A DNA stretch of 63,535 nucleotides, taken from CAYJAZ01 sp964371865 (GTDB lineage: Bacteria > Desulfobacterota > Desulfovibrionia > Desulfovibrionales > Desulfovibrionaceae). A program made the translations under genes and the position numbers. The notes beneath the pieces are model-generated. The model was not told the origin of the DNA and did no database searches. It saw only the letters and a program-made list of their open reading frames with translations. This document shows positions 24,988 through 34,480 of the stretch, in pieces. Each line of letters starts with the position of its first letter. Position 1 is the stretch's first letter. The stretch lies in assembly GCA_964371865.1 (NCBI GenBank), contig CAYJOR010000010.1:1-63535 (forward strand), given 5' to 3'.

Positions 24988-26049
24988 ATGAAAATTGGTG
25001 TAGCAGTGAGTGGCGGGGTAGATAGCCTTTATGCTCTATGGTCATTAAAACAAAAAGGGCATGATGTCTTTGCTCTGCACGGTAGATTTTTAGAAAAGGA
25101 ATATTCGCTAGAAAGCATGGAAAGACAATGTAAAGAATGGGATATCCCTTTTTATATTGAAGATTTCCGTAGCGTATTTGCACAAAAAGTAATAAAACCT
25201 TTTGTTATGGCACATAAAAAATTGCTTACTCCAAATCCATGCGTATTTTGTAATCGTGAAGTAAAATTTGGTTTTCTTTTCGATAAAGCAAAAGCGCTGG
25301 GGGCAACTCACTTTGCAACCGGTCACTATGTTGCTAAGGTAAAAACTGAACATGGTTTTCTACTCGAAGCTGCAACAGATAACACAAAAGATCAATCCTA
25401 TTTTCTTTCGTTAGTGCCGTCCGATAGGTTACAGCAAGCTATTTTCCCTCTTGCTGATATGAAAAAAGATGAGATAAGAAAAATTTTAGCTGAGAATTCA
25501 ATTGAGGTACCAATTCCAAAAGAAAGTCAAGAAATCTGTTTTGTTCCGAATGATAATCATACTCAGTTCTTACTAGATGAAGCGGTAAAATTTCAGATAA
25601 AACTCCCAGATTCAGGTAAGGTAGAACTTAAGGGAAATGAAGAAGATAAAAAATTATTTGCAAAGAAAAAACATAAACATAACGGGCTTTGGAGATATAC
25701 TGAAGGACAAAGAAAAGGTCTTGGTATTTCGTGGAAAGAGCCGATTTATGTAATAAGTCGCGATAAAGCAAAAAATGCGCTTATTGTTGGAGGTGAAGAA
25801 CATCTTTCACAAAAAGAATGCTTTGCAACATCAACAAACTTCTTTGTACCTTACGAAGCATGGGACGATGAAGTTTATGTACGTACTCGCTTTAGACAAA
25901 AAATGCTTCCAGCTAAAGTCAAATATGATAAAGCTAAAGATTTGTTTACGGTTGAGTTTCTTACTCAAGCAGGCCTTACAGCGTCTGGGCAAATATTGGC
26001 AATCTATAATATAAATGGTCAATTATTAGCCGGCGGTGTGCTTTTATAA
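24988..26049 (+). CDS. mnmA: tRNA 2-thiouridine(34) synthase MnmA
   Basis: This 353-residue PP-loop ATPase thiolates U34 of the Glu, Gln and Lys tRNAs. It shows the ATP pyrophosphatase loop SGGVDS (residues 8-13), the catalytic cysteine in NPCVFCNREVKF near residue 85, TGHYV, the DQSYFL block, and the second cysteine in ESQEICF near residue 183, followed by the C-terminal beta-barrel. The start has GAGAG about seven bases upstream. It stands as a single gene between two hairpins. Sulfur would come from a cysteine desulfurase encoded elsewhere. Confidence 0.92.
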   Translation: MKIGVAVSGGVDSLYALWSLKQKGHDVFALHGRFLEKEYSLESMERQCKEWDIPFYIEDFRSVFAQKVIKPFVMAHKKLLTPNPCVFCNREVKFGFLFDKAKALGATHFATGHYVAKVKTEHGFLLEAATDNTKDQSYFLSLVPSDRLQQAIFPLADMKKDEIRKILAENSIEVPIPKESQEICFVPNDNHTQFLLDEAVKFQIKLPDSGKVELKGNEEDKKLFAKKKHKHNGLWRYTEGQRKGLGISWKEPIYVISRDKAKNALIVGGEEHLSQKECFATSTNFFVPYEAWDDEVYVRTRFRQKMLPAKVKYDKAKDLFTVEFLTQAGLTASGQILAIYNINGQLLAGGVLL

Positions 26050-26074
26050 AAATTTTGTATAAATATTTTAGAGA

Positions 26075-26118
26075 GAGGGAAGCCTCATTTTTATCAAAAA
26101 GATGTGCTTCCCTCCCTT
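26075..26118. terminator. bidirectional terminator between mnmA and hisD
   Basis: GAGGGAAGC (26075-26083) pairs with GCTTCCCTC (26106-26114) across a 22-base loop, in the gap between convergent mnmA and hisD. A short A/T tract flanks each side. Confidence 0.6.
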
Positions 26119-26141
26119 AAAAAATAATAAACATCAAAAAA

Positions 26142-27443
26142 CTATTTTTTTCTAGCTTCTACAGCTTGAGCGTGGGCTTCAAGAGATTCTAGTCTTGCAA
26201 AGCGTGCTATCGATTCTGCATTTGCTTGAACAAAGTTTTGCGATATAGCTAATACATTGGATTTTTTTGTAAAAGTAGATACGCTAAGACCTGATGAGAA
26301 TCGAGCAGTGGACATTGTAGGCAGAACGTGGTTTGGTCCTGCGAAGTAATCTCCGGTAGATTCAGCTGAATATGGCCCTAAGAAAATTGCGCCGGCATTT
26401 TGAATAAATGGAAGTATTTGCCAAGGGTCGCGAGTCATTATTTCAAGGTGCTCAGGTGCAATATAATTTGAAAATTCGACACATTGAGCCATATTTGGGA
26501 AAACAATAACACCAGACCATTTTTCTAGTGACTCTTTTGCAATATCTTTGCGTGGTAAAGCTTCTAATCTTGTTTCAAGACATTTAAGAACTTTTTCTGC
26601 AAGGTGTGAACTATCTGTAACGAAAAGCGCAGATGCTAAAGTATCGTGCTCAGCTTGTGAAAGCATATCAGCGGCAATATAGTCAGCGTTACCAAATTCG
26701 TCTGCAATAACAAGGATTTCGCTTGGTCCTGCAACCATATCAATTCCAACTCTACCCTGTAGCATACGTTTTGCGGCCGCTACATAAGCATTACCTGGCC
26801 CTGTGATGATATCCACAGGTTTGATTGTTTGCGTTCCATAAGCTAAACCGGCAATAGACCATGCTCCACCAACTGCATAAACTTCGTCAATGTCTAAAAG
26901 GTATGCCGCAGCTAAAATATAAGGGTTTAGAGTTCCGTCTTCGCGTGGAGGACTAACTACTGCAATTTCAGAAACACCGGCCACCATTGCAGGTATTGCA
27001 CCCATAAGGAGTGAGGAAATTAATGGAGTATTTCCATTTTTTCCACCTGGAACATAGATTCCGGCCCTACGAATTGGATCAATTTTTTGTCCGAGGATAG
27101 TGCCGTCCGGTTTTGTATTGAACCAGGATTTTTCTTTTTGCATTTCGTGGAAACTGCGAATATGATTTGCCGCATCTTGAATAATTGCGTAATCTTCTGA
27201 TGGAATAGAGGCCGCAGCTTCAGCAATTATATGTTGTGGAATTTTAAAATTTCCATCAGAGGAAGGCGCATCAAAGTGTTTAGTATACTCTAATAGCGCA
27301 TCATCGCCGTTTTGTTGAACATTAGCTAAAATTTCTTTTACTTTTTCGTCGATTTCAGGATTTGCTTCGTCTCTTCTTGAGAGGAATTCAAAAAACTTTT
27401 TCGCTTCACTTACGTCATTATACTGATATTTTGTACAAGGCAT
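26142..27443 (-). CDS. hisD: histidinol dehydrogenase
   Basis: The 433-residue enzyme catalyses the last two oxidations of histidine synthesis, histidinol to histidine, using NAD and Zn2+. Characteristic blocks are present: GIYVPGGK, VDIITGPGNAYVAAAKR, IDMVAGPSEILVIAD, LSQAEHD, and AGPNHVLPT near the C-terminus. AGGAG precedes the ATG by nine bases. No other his gene is nearby, so the pathway is dispersed. It is convergent with mnmA and co-directional with the metalloprotease-like gene downstream of it in the map. Confidence 0.93.
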   Translation of the reverse strand: MPCTKYQYNDVSEAKKFFEFLSRRDEANPEIDEKVKEILANVQQNGDDALLEYTKHFDAPSSDGNFKIPQHIIAEAAASIPSEDYAIIQDAANHIRSFHEMQKEKSWFNTKPDGTILGQKIDPIRRAGIYVPGGKNGNTPLISSLLMGAIPAMVAGVSEIAVVSPPREDGTLNPYILAAAYLLDIDEVYAVGGAWSIAGLAYGTQTIKPVDIITGPGNAYVAAAKRMLQGRVGIDMVAGPSEILVIADEFGNADYIAADMLSQAEHDTLASALFVTDSSHLAEKVLKCLETRLEALPRKDIAKESLEKWSGVIVFPNMAQCVEFSNYIAPEHLEIMTRDPWQILPFIQNAGAIFLGPYSAESTGDYFAGPNHVLPTMSTARFSSGLSVSTFTKKSNVLAISQNFVQANAESIARFARLESLEAHAQAVEARKK

Positions 27444-27530
27444 GATAAACTCCTACATATTAGATGCAAAAAAATCTTAACTTCATTTTTCACAAATGTC
27501 GAGTTTTTTCTTGCCCTTTTCAAAATTAAT

Positions 27531-28553
27531 TTATTTTTTATTATAAACTTTAAGAGTATTTTTTATAGCTTTCATAATGTAGCTATTATTACCCTGTGAT
27601 GACGCTTGTGCACTATCCCAGACTTTTAGATTTTTACTTTTAATAATTTCGTGATCCATCTTATTGAGTTCTTCAAGAAATAATTTTATAAGTTTTCCAC
27701 CTCTAATATTTGTGTCTTGCACAACAGGAGTTCCATCACTGTATTTCATTGTAAGAATTGGACAATTTTCAGGTAAGTCATAATTCGTATTTTGCCCGAA
27801 CTGGTAAGAAAGAGGAATCCAGAAAAATTTTCCGGCATCATAACTCATTGCTTGAACATGCTTTAATACATCCGGTGCTTTCAAGAGTCTATAATAATCC
27901 CATCTAGGGTCTTTGCTATGATCTTTTTTTAGAATTAAATTCTCTGCCCATCTTGCAAGCCCTTCAAAATACCATTTATTTTTTATAAGGCTCATACCAT
28001 TTTGAAGAATATGAAAATATTCATGCGTAATTGTAGAGGAATGAGTGAATTTAAAACCTTTTGAAACAAGAATTTTAACTGCAAGCTTGTCTTTTTCTTT
28101 TAGCAGAGCATGTTCCGGCTGAGAAAATGCCATTCCTAGCACTCCATTCAAGGATTCACGACTAACAATGTAAACATCAACGGTTTCAATACCTTTGTAG
28201 TAGGCAGTTTCATTAGGACGAGGAAATCCTAGAATTTCGCAGAAAACATATTGTGAGGCAACAAATTGACGTGCAACATCTTCAACATAATCTGGAATTT
28301 TATTTTTATCTCGATCAATTCTATCTATTGCATCCCGACCTTTCGTGTAATAAAAAATACGAAAATTATCAATTTCGTAGAGTCGAAGACCATCAACAGG
28401 GGTTTCGTTATCAACAGCTTGCCATGGAAGAGGGGTTTGTTCATTCAGCGCGTATACAGGAGATGAAAAAAGAAGAAAAAAGAAAAACAGAACACATTTG
28501 ATGTCATTTTTCTTTATAAAAAATGCAAAGAAAAACCATGATAACTTATTCAT
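27531..28553 (-). CDS. putative secreted zinc metalloprotease (MXAN_6640-like)
   Basis: The 340-residue protein has an N-terminal hydrophobic Phe/Leu-rich signal sequence ending near VYA (about residue 35). It also has a calcium-loop-like string DRDKNKIPDYVE and a gluzincin motif HEYFH near residue 173, followed by WYFEGLARWAEN, which could supply the third zinc ligand. The D.D.N..PDYVE plus HExxH arrangement is seen in putative metalloproteases of the MXAN_6640 type. It is likely periplasmic or secreted. It stands alone, upstream of hisD on the same strand. Family assignment is from motifs only. Confidence 0.65.
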   Translation of the reverse strand: MNKLSWFFFAFFIKKNDIKCVLFFFFLLFSSPVYALNEQTPLPWQAVDNETPVDGLRLYEIDNFRIFYYTKGRDAIDRIDRDKNKIPDYVEDVARQFVASQYVFCEILGFPRPNETAYYKGIETVDVYIVSRESLNGVLGMAFSQPEHALLKEKDKLAVKILVSKGFKFTHSSTITHEYFHILQNGMSLIKNKWYFEGLARWAENLILKKDHSKDPRWDYYRLLKAPDVLKHVQAMSYDAGKFFWIPLSYQFGQNTNYDLPENCPILTMKYSDGTPVVQDTNIRGGKLIKLFLEELNKMDHEIIKSKNLKVWDSAQASSQGNNSYIMKAIKNTLKVYNKK

Positions 28554-28752
28554 ACTTGAAGCTCTTCTACCATTACATTGCGCGCCTTTTGAGAATCGAA
28601 GAATGTGAGATACAATGAACAGTATATAATTTTTAAACGTTACAAATAAACATATATCAAAATTTATGCTTAGTCAACAACAAAAGAAAGATGTCAAAAG
28701 TAATATTATATGACAAGCATACATAACTAGACTATGTATACTTGTCAATTTT

Positions 28753-29814
28753 TTACGCATTTTTTGCTTTTATGAGCTGTAAAGATGAAAAAAGTATAAA
28801 AACAAAGTGAGGTGACCACGCAGCAACAAAAGGTGTAACACTTCCTGTTTCTCCTAAAGTTTCCCCTATCATTATAGACACATAGAACAAGAAAGCAATA
28901 AGCATTCCACATGCAACACTTATATACACATTAGATTGCCACGTAAGCAGAGCAAAAGCCACAAATGTCAGAGCAATAACCGAAGCCGCGTAGGCAATTT
29001 TCACATGAAACGCAGTTTGTAAAGCCTCAACATTTGATCCTGCATCCACAAGTTCTTTGATAGCTTGCTGTAAATGTTGGATTGGTAGGTTTTGCGGTTT
29101 AACAGATGTCGCCGTCAAAAATAGAAGTGCATGCTCCCTATGAAATGGCAATGTATAGGTTAAAAAGTTAGTGACTTCAAAAAGATTAGGAATATTTTTC
29201 ATTCCATTTTCAAGTGTCCACTTACCGTCCTTTATATCAACATCGCTTGCTGTAAATATCTCTAGAACGTCTTGCCCATCTTCACTTAGACGATAAGCAG
29301 AAACTGAACTTCCCTTTCCGCTTCTGTAAAGGCTTTCAACGTTCACCATCCAATTATCATCAGTAAACCAAACGTTGTGAATTGGTAGATCTTCAATTTG
29401 AGATTTTCTTACTTCCACATCCCAAAGTTCTTCCGATTTTTGCATAGCCGCTACACCAATGAACTGCGAAAGTAAAAGCTGCAACACTGCCCAAAAACAT
29501 GAAATTACAACGAGATAACGTAACAATAAGTAAGGAGAAACACCTCCGGCTTGCAGAGCTACAAGTTCTCTACTTTTTGCCATCGTACACAGTAGTATTA
29601 TGGTTGCAAGAAAATAGACAGCCGGTAAGATTGTTGAAATAATTCCGGGGATTCTAAAAAGAAAGTATTGAATAATAATTGTAAAAGTTGTTCCTACTTC
29701 AACAAAGGTATCCATTCTTTCAAATAGCTCTATCAAAAGATAAATTGTTAAACCAAGCAAAAGGATAAGAAAGTTCATCTTTAAATGATTTGTAAAAATA
29801 GTACGAAATAACAT
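28753..29814 (-). CDS. lptG: LPS export permease LptG
   Basis: This 353-residue inner-membrane protein of the YjgP/YjgQ family has three N-terminal membrane segments, a periplasmic beta-jellyroll (about residues 125-255) and three C-terminal segments. The conserved cytoplasmic SRELVALQAGGVSPY coupling region contacts the ATPase LptB. With LptF it lifts LPS from the inner membrane onto the Lpt bridge. It starts three bases after the lptF stop and is the last gene of its operon. lptB, lptA and lptC are not in the window. Confidence 0.85.
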   Translation of the reverse strand: MLFRTIFTNHLKMNFLILLLGLTIYLLIELFERMDTFVEVGTTFTIIIQYFLFRIPGIISTILPAVYFLATIILLCTMAKSRELVALQAGGVSPYLLLRYLVVISCFWAVLQLLLSQFIGVAAMQKSEELWDVEVRKSQIEDLPIHNVWFTDDNWMVNVESLYRSGKGSSVSAYRLSEDGQDVLEIFTASDVDIKDGKWTLENGMKNIPNLFEVTNFLTYTLPFHREHALLFLTATSVKPQNLPIQHLQQAIKELVDAGSNVEALQTAFHVKIAYAASVIALTFVAFALLTWQSNVYISVACGMLIAFLFYVSIMIGETLGETGSVTPFVAAWSPHFVFILFSSLQLIKAKNA

Positions 29815-29817
29815 TTA

Positions 29818-30948
29818 CTATCCTTTTCCGGCTGAATTATTGAAGTAAAAGATTCCACAGATTGTCAATAGTATAAAACATGATGTAGGAAGCCAAATTC
29901 CAAGATATGGATCTAAGCCCGATCTCTCACCCATGCTGATTCCTGTAGAAAGAAATCCGTAATAAACTACAAAAGCTAAGAGGGCAATAAGTAATCCTTG
30001 TTGTTTTTTTACTCCGGCACAAGCGCTTGCCATAGGCACTGCTAAAAGTCCTAAAACTAAACAAGAGAAAGGAAAAATAAATCTTTTGTGTTGTTCAATT
30101 ACAACTTTATTTGCTAATCTATCGTCTTTTAGTCGAATCTCTGCAACATTAAGAGCTCGCAGTTCTGTAAGCGACATTTCTTTTGGCTTCACAGGTCCTA
30201 AATCTAGCCCCGCAAAAACACTCCCAAGAGGAATTCGTACTATATATTCTTTGAAATTTAGAATAGTTGAATCTTTATCTTGTGCTGAATAAATTTTACC
30301 GTTTTTCAAGAGAAAAAGTAGTTCTCCTCTACCTTTATCGGTATCAATATTTCCTTCTGGAGCAAGAATTGTTGTCATTTGATTCTTTTTTTCTCCAGAT
30401 GATAGTGTACTCGCATCTTGAACAAGAACCTGAGACATAAACCCAGATACAGGATCTACATTTTTTGCATAAAGGATAAATCCCGGAATATCCTTATTAA
30501 ATACACCAGGTTGAACGACAATTTTCGCCCTATCACTTGCAACTTCTATCACAGTATCGCGAAACTTATACATCCCCCAAGATATACCATAGATTGCAAG
30601 ATAAAAAGTCAATCCTGTCACTAAGATAGATGCAAGTATAGGAGCACTCAATACTTGATAGAGCGAAACACCGCCCGCACGTATAGCAACCATTTCTCTA
30701 TCCGTCTCAAGACGCAAAAAGACTATGAATACCGATATCATACATGCAATAGGTGCCGCAAGTTGCAAAAATGTTGGTGCCATATAGACAAATAAAAGCA
30801 CCGTATCAATCAAAGAAAGTTCAAGTCCAAACAGTAGTTCTCTTAATTGTAATGCTCTACCCATTAAAATTAGGGCAAGAATTACAAAAAGAACCAAAAT
30901 AAAGACTTGAAATATTTCAGAAAAAATTTTTCTTTGTAAAAGAGTCAC
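29818..30948 (-). CDS. lptF: LPS export permease LptF
   Basis: This is the 376-residue partner of LptG in the LptB2FG transporter, with the same six-helix plus periplasmic jellyroll layout and the coupling motif DREMVAIRAGGVSLY near residue 95. It is assigned LptF rather than LptG by position in the operon and by its longer periplasmic domain. It lies one base after the stop of the 62-residue protein gene and three bases before lptG. Confidence 0.85.
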   Translation of the reverse strand: MTLLQRKIFSEIFQVFILVLFVILALILMGRALQLRELLFGLELSLIDTVLLFVYMAPTFLQLAAPIACMISVFIVFLRLETDREMVAIRAGGVSLYQVLSAPILASILVTGLTFYLAIYGISWGMYKFRDTVIEVASDRAKIVVQPGVFNKDIPGFILYAKNVDPVSGFMSQVLVQDASTLSSGEKKNQMTTILAPEGNIDTDKGRGELLFLLKNGKIYSAQDKDSTILNFKEYIVRIPLGSVFAGLDLGPVKPKEMSLTELRALNVAEIRLKDDRLANKVVIEQHKRFIFPFSCLVLGLLAVPMASACAGVKKQQGLLIALLAFVVYYGFLSTGISMGERSGLDPYLGIWLPTSCFILLTICGIFYFNNSAGKG

Positions 30949-30949
30949 T

Positions 30950-31138
30950 TTAGTCTTCTTTGTTTAAATCGTCGTATTCTTCTTTAAAAAGTCTGCCAAG
31001 TGAATTCACTTCAAGAGGAGAAAGATTAAAGCGTGCCCCTGCTTCATCGCATAAAGCCATAAAGTTTCTTTGTGGATTGAGTTTCAACTCTTCCATCATA
31101 TATACAAGTGCTTTTTGAACTAAATAAGAATGATCCAT
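30950..31138 (-). CDS. small conserved-looking cytoplasmic protein
   Basis: This 62-residue, mostly helical, acidic protein begins MDHSYLVQKALVYMMEELK. Its location is the best evidence that it is real: it sits between the UPF0173 hydrolase gene (12-bp gap) and lptF (one-base gap) in a tight operon, with a GG-containing leader. I do not recognise a family. A role in envelope biogenesis would be a guess from context. Confidence 0.55.
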   Translation of the reverse strand: MDHSYLVQKALVYMMEELKLNPQRNFMALCDEAGARFNLSPLEVNSLGRLFKEEYDDLNKED

Positions 31139-31150
31139 TATATCAACCTT

Positions 31151-31846
31151 TTATACTTTATATTCCGCATTATCGCCGGCTGCAACAAAGAAATAGTTCA
31201 CTTTAGGTGCAAAAACTTTTAATGCTTTTTCAAATTTATCAGTAGTTTGTTCTATAACAGGGAATGTTTTATAGTGCATTGGAATAACAGATTTTGTATT
31301 AAGCATTTTCGCCGCTCTGGCCGCTTGTTCAGCATTCATGGTAAATACATCACCGATTGGAAGCATTGCTAAGTCAATTTCATGGATTTCACCAATTAGC
31401 TTCATGTCAGAAAAAAGTGATGTATCACCGGCATGATAGAAAGTAAAACCGCTTGCAAACTTCACAACATAACCAACGGGCACACCTATATGACTAGAGT
31501 GAAGCGATTGATACATCGTAATTTCAACACCCATAAACTCAACAGTACCGCCCAAATTCCAACCCATTCCGTAATTTAGAATTTTATCGCGTGACACTCC
31601 AAGTTCTGCAACATGACTTGCAAGCTCAAAAATACAGCCAAGGTGAGCTCCTGTTTCTTTTACTATTTCAACAGCTTGCCCTAAATGGTCTTGATGGTCA
31701 TGCGTAACCAGAACCAAATCCGGTTTTTCAAGTGTACGCCAATCGTGTACACAAGATGAGTTTCCTTCAAAAAACGGGTCAATCCAGATAGTTACATCAT
31801 CTTTGACTCTAAAGTTTGAATGCCCTTCAAAGTAAATTTGTGCCAT
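31151..31846 (-). CDS. UPF0173 metal-dependent hydrolase (metallo-beta-lactamase fold)
   Basis: The 231-residue protein has the MBL zinc motif THDHQDHLG (His49, His51, Asp53, His54), the further ligand GDTS near residue 143, and PMHYKTFP near the C-terminus, as in UPF0173 proteins. The substrate is unknown. AGGAG precedes the ATG. It is the first gene of an operon with the 62-residue protein, lptF and lptG. Confidence 0.85.
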   Translation of the reverse strand: MAQIYFEGHSNFRVKDDVTIWIDPFFEGNSSCVHDWRTLEKPDLVLVTHDHQDHLGQAVEIVKETGAHLGCIFELASHVAELGVSRDKILNYGMGWNLGGTVEFMGVEITMYQSLHSSHIGVPVGYVVKFASGFTFYHAGDTSLFSDMKLIGEIHEIDLAMLPIGDVFTMNAEQAARAAKMLNTKSVIPMHYKTFPVIEQTTDKFEKALKVFAPKVNYFFVAAGDNAEYKV

Positions 31847-31865
31847 GTTCTACTCCTTGTTCATC

Positions 31866-31895
31866 ATAATAATATGAGAACAGAGTCTCTGTCAA
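31866..31895 (-). promoter_or_regulatory. promoter of the UPF0173-lptF-lptG operon
   Basis: On the minus strand a perfect TTGACA (31890-31895) and TATTAT (31866-31871) are 18 bp apart, about 20 bp before the first ATG. Confidence 0.6.
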
Positions 31896-31995
31896 GGTTC
31901 ATCTACTTTAAGATTTTAAGCAGAAAGTGAGAGTTTATATTTAAAAATCAGTGCTTTTTCTTTATAAAACAATAATTATTCTCTCGGGTTTTTTC

Positions 31996-32024
31996 TTGAC
32001 CTTCGCTGTGGAATAAACTATCTT
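31996..32024 (+). promoter_or_regulatory. promoter of tolB
   Basis: TTGACC (31996-32001) and TATCTT (32019-32024) are 17 bp apart, giving a leader of about 30 nt with AGAGG before the GTG start. Confidence 0.5.
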
Positions 32025-32059
32025 TGATAAAAATTTACTATATTTGAAAAGAGGTTTTT

Positions 32060-33394
32060 GTGAAAAATAAATCTTTGTTTTCAATCGCTCTATTGTTTTC
32101 ATTCCTCTTGCTTATTCCATGTAAGCAAGTTCATGCAGCAGCAGTGATTGATATTTTCGGTGCAGGTCAAAATATTGTAAACCTTGCTATTTCAGCGCCT
32201 TTGACAGCTCCATCTGTTCAGGCTCAAGGTCTTGGAATGCAGCTTGAAGACGCAATTGAGGAAAATTTAAGCTTCCTCCCTTTTATGCGACTAACAAAAG
32301 AAGCTGCCATTCTTGGCGGAAGAGTTCTTGGTGGCTGGCAATCAAATAGTATTGATTTCAAACGCTTTCAAATTGCAGGTGCAGACTTGCTCATCACTCA
32401 ATACTGGCCAAGTGGTGATAGTGAAAATTCTACTGTTGAAGTAAGAGTTTTTGAAACTTATTCAGGGAAATTCATTTTTGGTAACGCTTACAGTAATGTA
32501 AGAGGTGCTGACATATATAAAGTTGCTGATCAATTCTGTTCTGACCTAATGAAGAGCTTGACTGGTAAAGGCGACTTCTTCAAAGCAACGCTCGCTATTG
32601 CAAAAGATGCAAGTGCAACAAAAAGAGATATTTGGCTTGTGAAACCAACCGGTAGAGATATGCGTAAGATATCCAATCTTGAAGGCTCTGCAATGTCACC
32701 TTCATGGTCTCCTGATGGCCGGTATGTTGTTTTTAGTCACTTGAATGAATCCACGCACGGACTAGGCGTTTGGGATAGATTATCTAATAAAGTTAGCCGT
32801 ATACGCTTCCCTGGAAATACTGTTATCGGGCCTGCTTTCATGCCGGACAATAAAGTAGCTGTTGGATTATCAACTTCAGGCTACCCTGATATTTTCTTGC
32901 TTGATTATAAATTTGAGAGAGAACGCCCTCTTGAACAAAGTCCTGCAATCAATGTTTCTCCAAGCTTTGACGCCACAGGCACTAAAATGGCTTTCACATC
33001 TAGTAGACTAGGTGGCCCTCAAGTATTTTTAAAAGATTTGACAAATGGGGTAGTTAGCCGCGTAAGTATGAATGGCTCATACAATACAGAACCATCTCTT
33101 AGCCCTGATGGAACACTTGTTACTTACTCTCGTTTGACAGATCAAGGTCATAGAATATTCGTTCAAGATTTACTCACAGGTCAAGAAAGACAAGTTACTT
33201 TTGGCCCAGGAAATGACGAGCAACCTTCTTTTGCTCCTGATAGTTACTTTATAGCTTTTACGTCAACCCGTTCTAATCAAAAACAAATATATTTGACCAC
33301 AAGACACGGTGGAGATGCAAAACATATTCCTACAGGACAAGGTGCTGTTTCTTTCCCACGTTGGGGTATGATTCCTGATAACATTCCAAACTAA
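32060..33394 (+). CDS. tolB: Tol-Pal system periplasmic beta-propeller protein TolB
   Basis: The 444-residue periplasmic protein has a signal peptide (cleavage after VHA, about residue 27), an N-terminal TolB domain and a six-bladed C-terminal propeller. Repeats such as MSPSWSPDGRYVVFSH, VSPSFDATGTKMAFTS and PSLSPDGTLVTYS mark the propeller. With Pal and TolQRA it keeps the outer membrane anchored during division. The start is GTG at 32060 with AGAGG upstream. tolQ, tolR, tolA and pal are not in this window. It is eight bases from the agmatinase gene, so the two may share a transcript. Confidence 0.88.
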   Translation: MKNKSLFSIALLFSFLLLIPCKQVHAAAVIDIFGAGQNIVNLAISAPLTAPSVQAQGLGMQLEDAIEENLSFLPFMRLTKEAAILGGRVLGGWQSNSIDFKRFQIAGADLLITQYWPSGDSENSTVEVRVFETYSGKFIFGNAYSNVRGADIYKVADQFCSDLMKSLTGKGDFFKATLAIAKDASATKRDIWLVKPTGRDMRKISNLEGSAMSPSWSPDGRYVVFSHLNESTHGLGVWDRLSNKVSRIRFPGNTVIGPAFMPDNKVAVGLSTSGYPDIFLLDYKFERERPLEQSPAINVSPSFDATGTKMAFTSSRLGGPQVFLKDLTNGVVSRVSMNGSYNTEPSLSPDGTLVTYSRLTDQGHRIFVQDLLTGQERQVTFGPGNDEQPSFAPDSYFIAFTSTRSNQKQIYLTTRHGGDAKHIPTGQGAVSFPRWGMIPDNIPN

Positions 33395-33401
33395 AATTAA
33401 T

Positions 33402-34295
33402 ATGAATACAGAAAATAATTATCCACATTTTTTATCATCAGAAATTGAAAACACAGCTCCAGATAAAGCATTATTTCATGTTATTCCAGTAGCTTTTGAA
33501 TATTCTGTTTCTTATGGTACCGGCACAAAATTCGGTCCTAAAGCAATCCTTGAAGCTTCTGAGCAATTAGAGGTTTACGACTCTTACACCGAAACTTTTC
33601 CAGCTCAAAAAGGAATTCATACTCAAGCTGCAATTCTTGATGAAGAACCTATTGCAATGCTCGATTCTCTCACTAAAGCAACTGAATTTTCAATAAAATC
33701 ATCTGCTATTCCTGTTGTTTTAGGTGGTGAACACTCCATAACTTTTGGGGCGCTTCGTGCACTTAAAGAGCATCACGGAGAATTTGGAATTTTACATATT
33801 GACGCACATGCCGACCTTCGTGATACCTATGAGGGATCAAAATGGAGTCATGCAAGCGCAATGCACAGAGCGGTTGACCTCAATCTTCCTCTTGTCCAAT
33901 TCGGGACTCGTGCCTATTGCGAAGAAGAATTAAATATACGTAAAAAGCATAACATCAGAGCTTATGATGCGCATACATTTATGGATATGTCATCAGCTCT
34001 TCCAAAAGGAGTAACTGAGGAAACTCTTCTTCCGGAAAATTTCCCTAAAAAAGTCTATATATCTTTTGATGTTGACGGTTTAGACCCTTCAATTATACCA
34101 CACACAGGAACACCCGTTCCAGGCGGATTGCAATGGTATCAAGCTCTTGAAGCTTTAAAAATAGCACTCAAAGGAAGAGAACTTATTGGCTTTGACGTTG
34201 TTGAACTTGCTCCAACAGAAAGCTCTCAAGTATCTGATTTTGCAAGCGCAAATCTCGTTTATAAGCTCATGGGTTTAGCGATTAATAATTTATAA
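33402..34295 (+). CDS. speB: agmatinase (arginase family)
   Basis: This 297-residue ureohydrolase would convert agmatine to putrescine and urea. The binuclear Mn2+ ligands are visible: GGEHSITFG (His), DAHADLRD (Asp-His-Asp) and SFDVDGLDPS (Asp-Asp). The substrate string WSHASAMHRA is typical of agmatinase rather than arginase. The ribosome binding site is weak, so coupling to tolB is possible. A perfect terminator follows at 34337. An arginine decarboxylase gene is not in view. Confidence 0.85.
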   Translation: MNTENNYPHFLSSEIENTAPDKALFHVIPVAFEYSVSYGTGTKFGPKAILEASEQLEVYDSYTETFPAQKGIHTQAAILDEEPIAMLDSLTKATEFSIKSSAIPVVLGGEHSITFGALRALKEHHGEFGILHIDAHADLRDTYEGSKWSHASAMHRAVDLNLPLVQFGTRAYCEEELNIRKKHNIRAYDAHTFMDMSSALPKGVTEETLLPENFPKKVYISFDVDGLDPSIIPHTGTPVPGGLQWYQALEALKIALKGRELIGFDVVELAPTESSQVSDFASANLVYKLMGLAINNL

Positions 34296-34336
34296 AAAGT
34301 TATTTTCGAGAGTATCTGTATAAATTAGAAGAATAC

Positions 34337-34368
34337 GAGCATATTAATAATAATATGCTCTTTTTTTT
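34337..34368 (+). terminator. Rho-independent terminator after speB
   Basis: GAGCATATTA (34337-34346) pairs perfectly with TAATATGCTC (34351-34360) and is followed by eight Ts. Confidence 0.88.
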
Positions 34369-34480
34369 AAGAATAATCTTTAACGGCTTCACACTTTTCA
34401 AAATAAAAAGCTTTACAAAGCGATTGATTATCATATAAGGTTATAAAAATTAAAATAAATAAAAATATAAGGATATTGCT

